From NCBI GenBank assembly GCA_023392615.1, contig JAEVYT010000036.1, positions 62,001 through 126,000 of the forward strand: DNA of 64,000 nt. Direction: 5' to 3'. Below are positions 63,089-64,000 of this stretch, piece by piece (the first letter of the stretch is position 1; the number at the start of each line of letters is the position of its first letter). A program made the translations under genes and the position numbers. This DNA comes from Bacillota bacterium (GTDB lineage Bacteria; Bacillota; Clostridia; Lachnospirales; Lachnospiraceae). The notes beneath the pieces are model-generated. The model did no database searches and was not told the origin of the DNA. It worked only from the letters and a program-made list of their open reading frames with translations.

Positions 63089-63835
63089 CTATTTTATTTC
63101 AAATACTACGGTTACATCTGCCTTTACTTCTGATTTTCCTCCACTAATCGATGTTCCTGCCATATCTTGTGCTGCCATTTTTGCATTATCTGCCGCGTAA
63201 TAAATTGGATCTGACTGAACGTTTTGCTCTTTTACATTGATTAAATGAATCGATACATTCCCTATGCTGTCTGCTATTGCCTTTGCCTTGGATTTCGCAT
63301 CATTTATTGCTGACTTCAGTGCTTCATTGTAAGATTTACTTTTATTATCGATAGCAAAGGTGATTCCATTTATGATATTAGCATCCTTATTCATAACGGC
63401 ATCAATAATCTTTCCACATTTGGATATATCTCTCACAGTAACACTTACGGTATTAGACACAACATACCCATTTATCTTGCTATTATCAGAATAGGATGGA
63501 TAAACCGAATAATCCTCGGTTTTAATATCACTTTTATCTACTCCCTGTTTTTTAATTTCCTCCACAACATTGTTAAATTTTTTGGTATTCTCCTTCTGCG
63601 CTGTCTCTACCTTCGAGTACTTTGTTTGTACACCAATGGATATATATGCAATATCCGGTGCTTGCTTGATAATTCCCTCTCCCTGAACTGTTATAGCATT
63701 GGTATTATCTACAACTTGTGTCGCAGTACTAGATGCCTGAGTTATATTGTCCCGATTCGCTAACAGGAATCCACTCACTATAATACCCAAAGCAAATATC
63801 ATTGAGATTAACGCAATTGTCATTCTTGATTTCAT
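63089..63835 (-). CDS. SIMPL (DUF541) domain protein
   Basis: This 248-residue protein has an N-terminal membrane or signal segment (about 5-27) and a SIMPL domain (about 45-245), with ITVQGEGIIKQAPDIAYISIGVQTK typical of the family. SIMPL proteins are exported proteins of poorly defined envelope function. AAAGGAG precedes the ATG. Confidence 0.9.
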   Translation of the reverse strand: MKSRMTIALISMIFALGIIVSGFLLANRDNITQASSTATQVVDNTNAITVQGEGIIKQAPDIAYISIGVQTKYSKVETAQKENTKKFNNVVEEIKKQGVDKSDIKTEDYSVYPSYSDNSKINGYVVSNTVSVTVRDISKCGKIIDAVMNKDANIINGITFAIDNKSKSYNEALKSAINDAKSKAKAIADSIGNVSIHLINVKEQNVQSDPIYYAADNAKMAAQDMAGTSISGGKSEVKADVTVVFEIK

Positions 63836-63915
63836 CTAATATCTCCTTTCAATGAATATAAAATTTACAAATATTAGACGTTAGATACAACAAGTGAGTT
63901 CCATTGATTTACATG

Positions 63916-64000
63916 TTAATTTATGGTATTTTCTTGGTCGTTTTCCCCATTCTCTTCTTTAACCTTTCGCTTTACTACTTGATATGGTCTCATCATCTCA
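63916..64000 (-). CDS. Partial gene at window end (C-terminus only)
   Basis: An open frame enters from the right edge and ends at a TAA at 63916-63918, giving at least 27 residues (ending in NGENDQENTIN). It is short, charged and without a recognisable domain. It could be the tail of a real gene outside the window or chance. Confidence 0.35.
   Translation of the reverse strand, partial: EMMRPYQVVKRKVKEENGENDQENTIN

Noticed and set aside
1..64000. Insertion sequences, prophage or conjugative genes
   Set aside because: No transposase, integrase, phage structural or mobilisation gene was recognised in any frame.

Overview
The window looks like a chromosomal segment of an AT-rich, spore-forming, motile, plant-polysaccharide-degrading member of the Lachnospiraceae, close to Lachnoclostridium (Clostridium) phytofermentans. 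The assignment is inferred from gene content: the sporulation sigma factor SigH, a LysM/GH18-type spore protein, an extracellular GH10 xylanase, a flagellin lysine methylase, two chemoreceptors, DUF6062/DUF2225/TIGR04086 proteins and a stand-alone AICAR formyltransferase. No database search was possible.

Layout. 1-3.9 kb: split transketolase, a fucose/arabinose-isomerase-like enzyme and a LacI regulator. 4.4-6.4 kb: a chemoreceptor. 6.7-8.8 kb: groES-groEL under a CIRCE element. 9.2-12.5 kb: DUF6062, DUF2225 and glutaminyl-tRNA synthetase. 12.9-14 kb: a DUF3810 membrane metallopeptidase. 14.2-17.2 kb: a methionine ABC importer (metN-metI-metQ) behind a Met/Cys-rich leader peptide and a terminator. 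17.3-25.7 kb: DUF1848, tRNA-Pro(AGG), a LysM protein with a degenerate GH18 domain, a small secreted matrixin-like protease, tRNA-Thr, SigH, RlmB, small regulators and membrane proteins. 26-30.4 kb: a candidate structured RNA, then a two-component system and an ABC exporter that share a promoter element. 31-35.5 kb: a 1498-residue modular xylanase. 35.8-43.2 kb: cell-envelope L,D-transpeptidase, a predicted amino-acid chemoreceptor, a PadR/DUF2812 pair and hypotheticals.

43.3-48.6 kb is a lasso peptide biosynthetic cluster. A 43-residue precursor gene lies on the plus strand, and the B1, cyclase, nucleotidyltransferase, HPr-kinase-like and B2 genes lie on the minus strand. The kinase, the nucleotidyltransferase and the C-terminal Ser of the precursor suggest a paeninodin-like, phosphorylated lasso peptide. 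48.9-50.3 kb: an ECF sigma/anti-sigma pair. 50.5-51.9 kb: AICAR formyltransferase behind a ZTP riboswitch. 51.9-53.5 kb: an OhrR/MarR-type regulator and two glutathione peroxidases sharing a repeated operator. 53.6-58.9 kb: a BlaI/BlaR1-controlled ABC system with an aminopeptidase-fused permease. 59-64 kb: a GH3 lipoprotein, a purple-acid-phosphatase-like enzyme, a flagellin methylase-type protein and a SIMPL protein. No insertion sequences, prophage genes or CRISPR arrays were seen.
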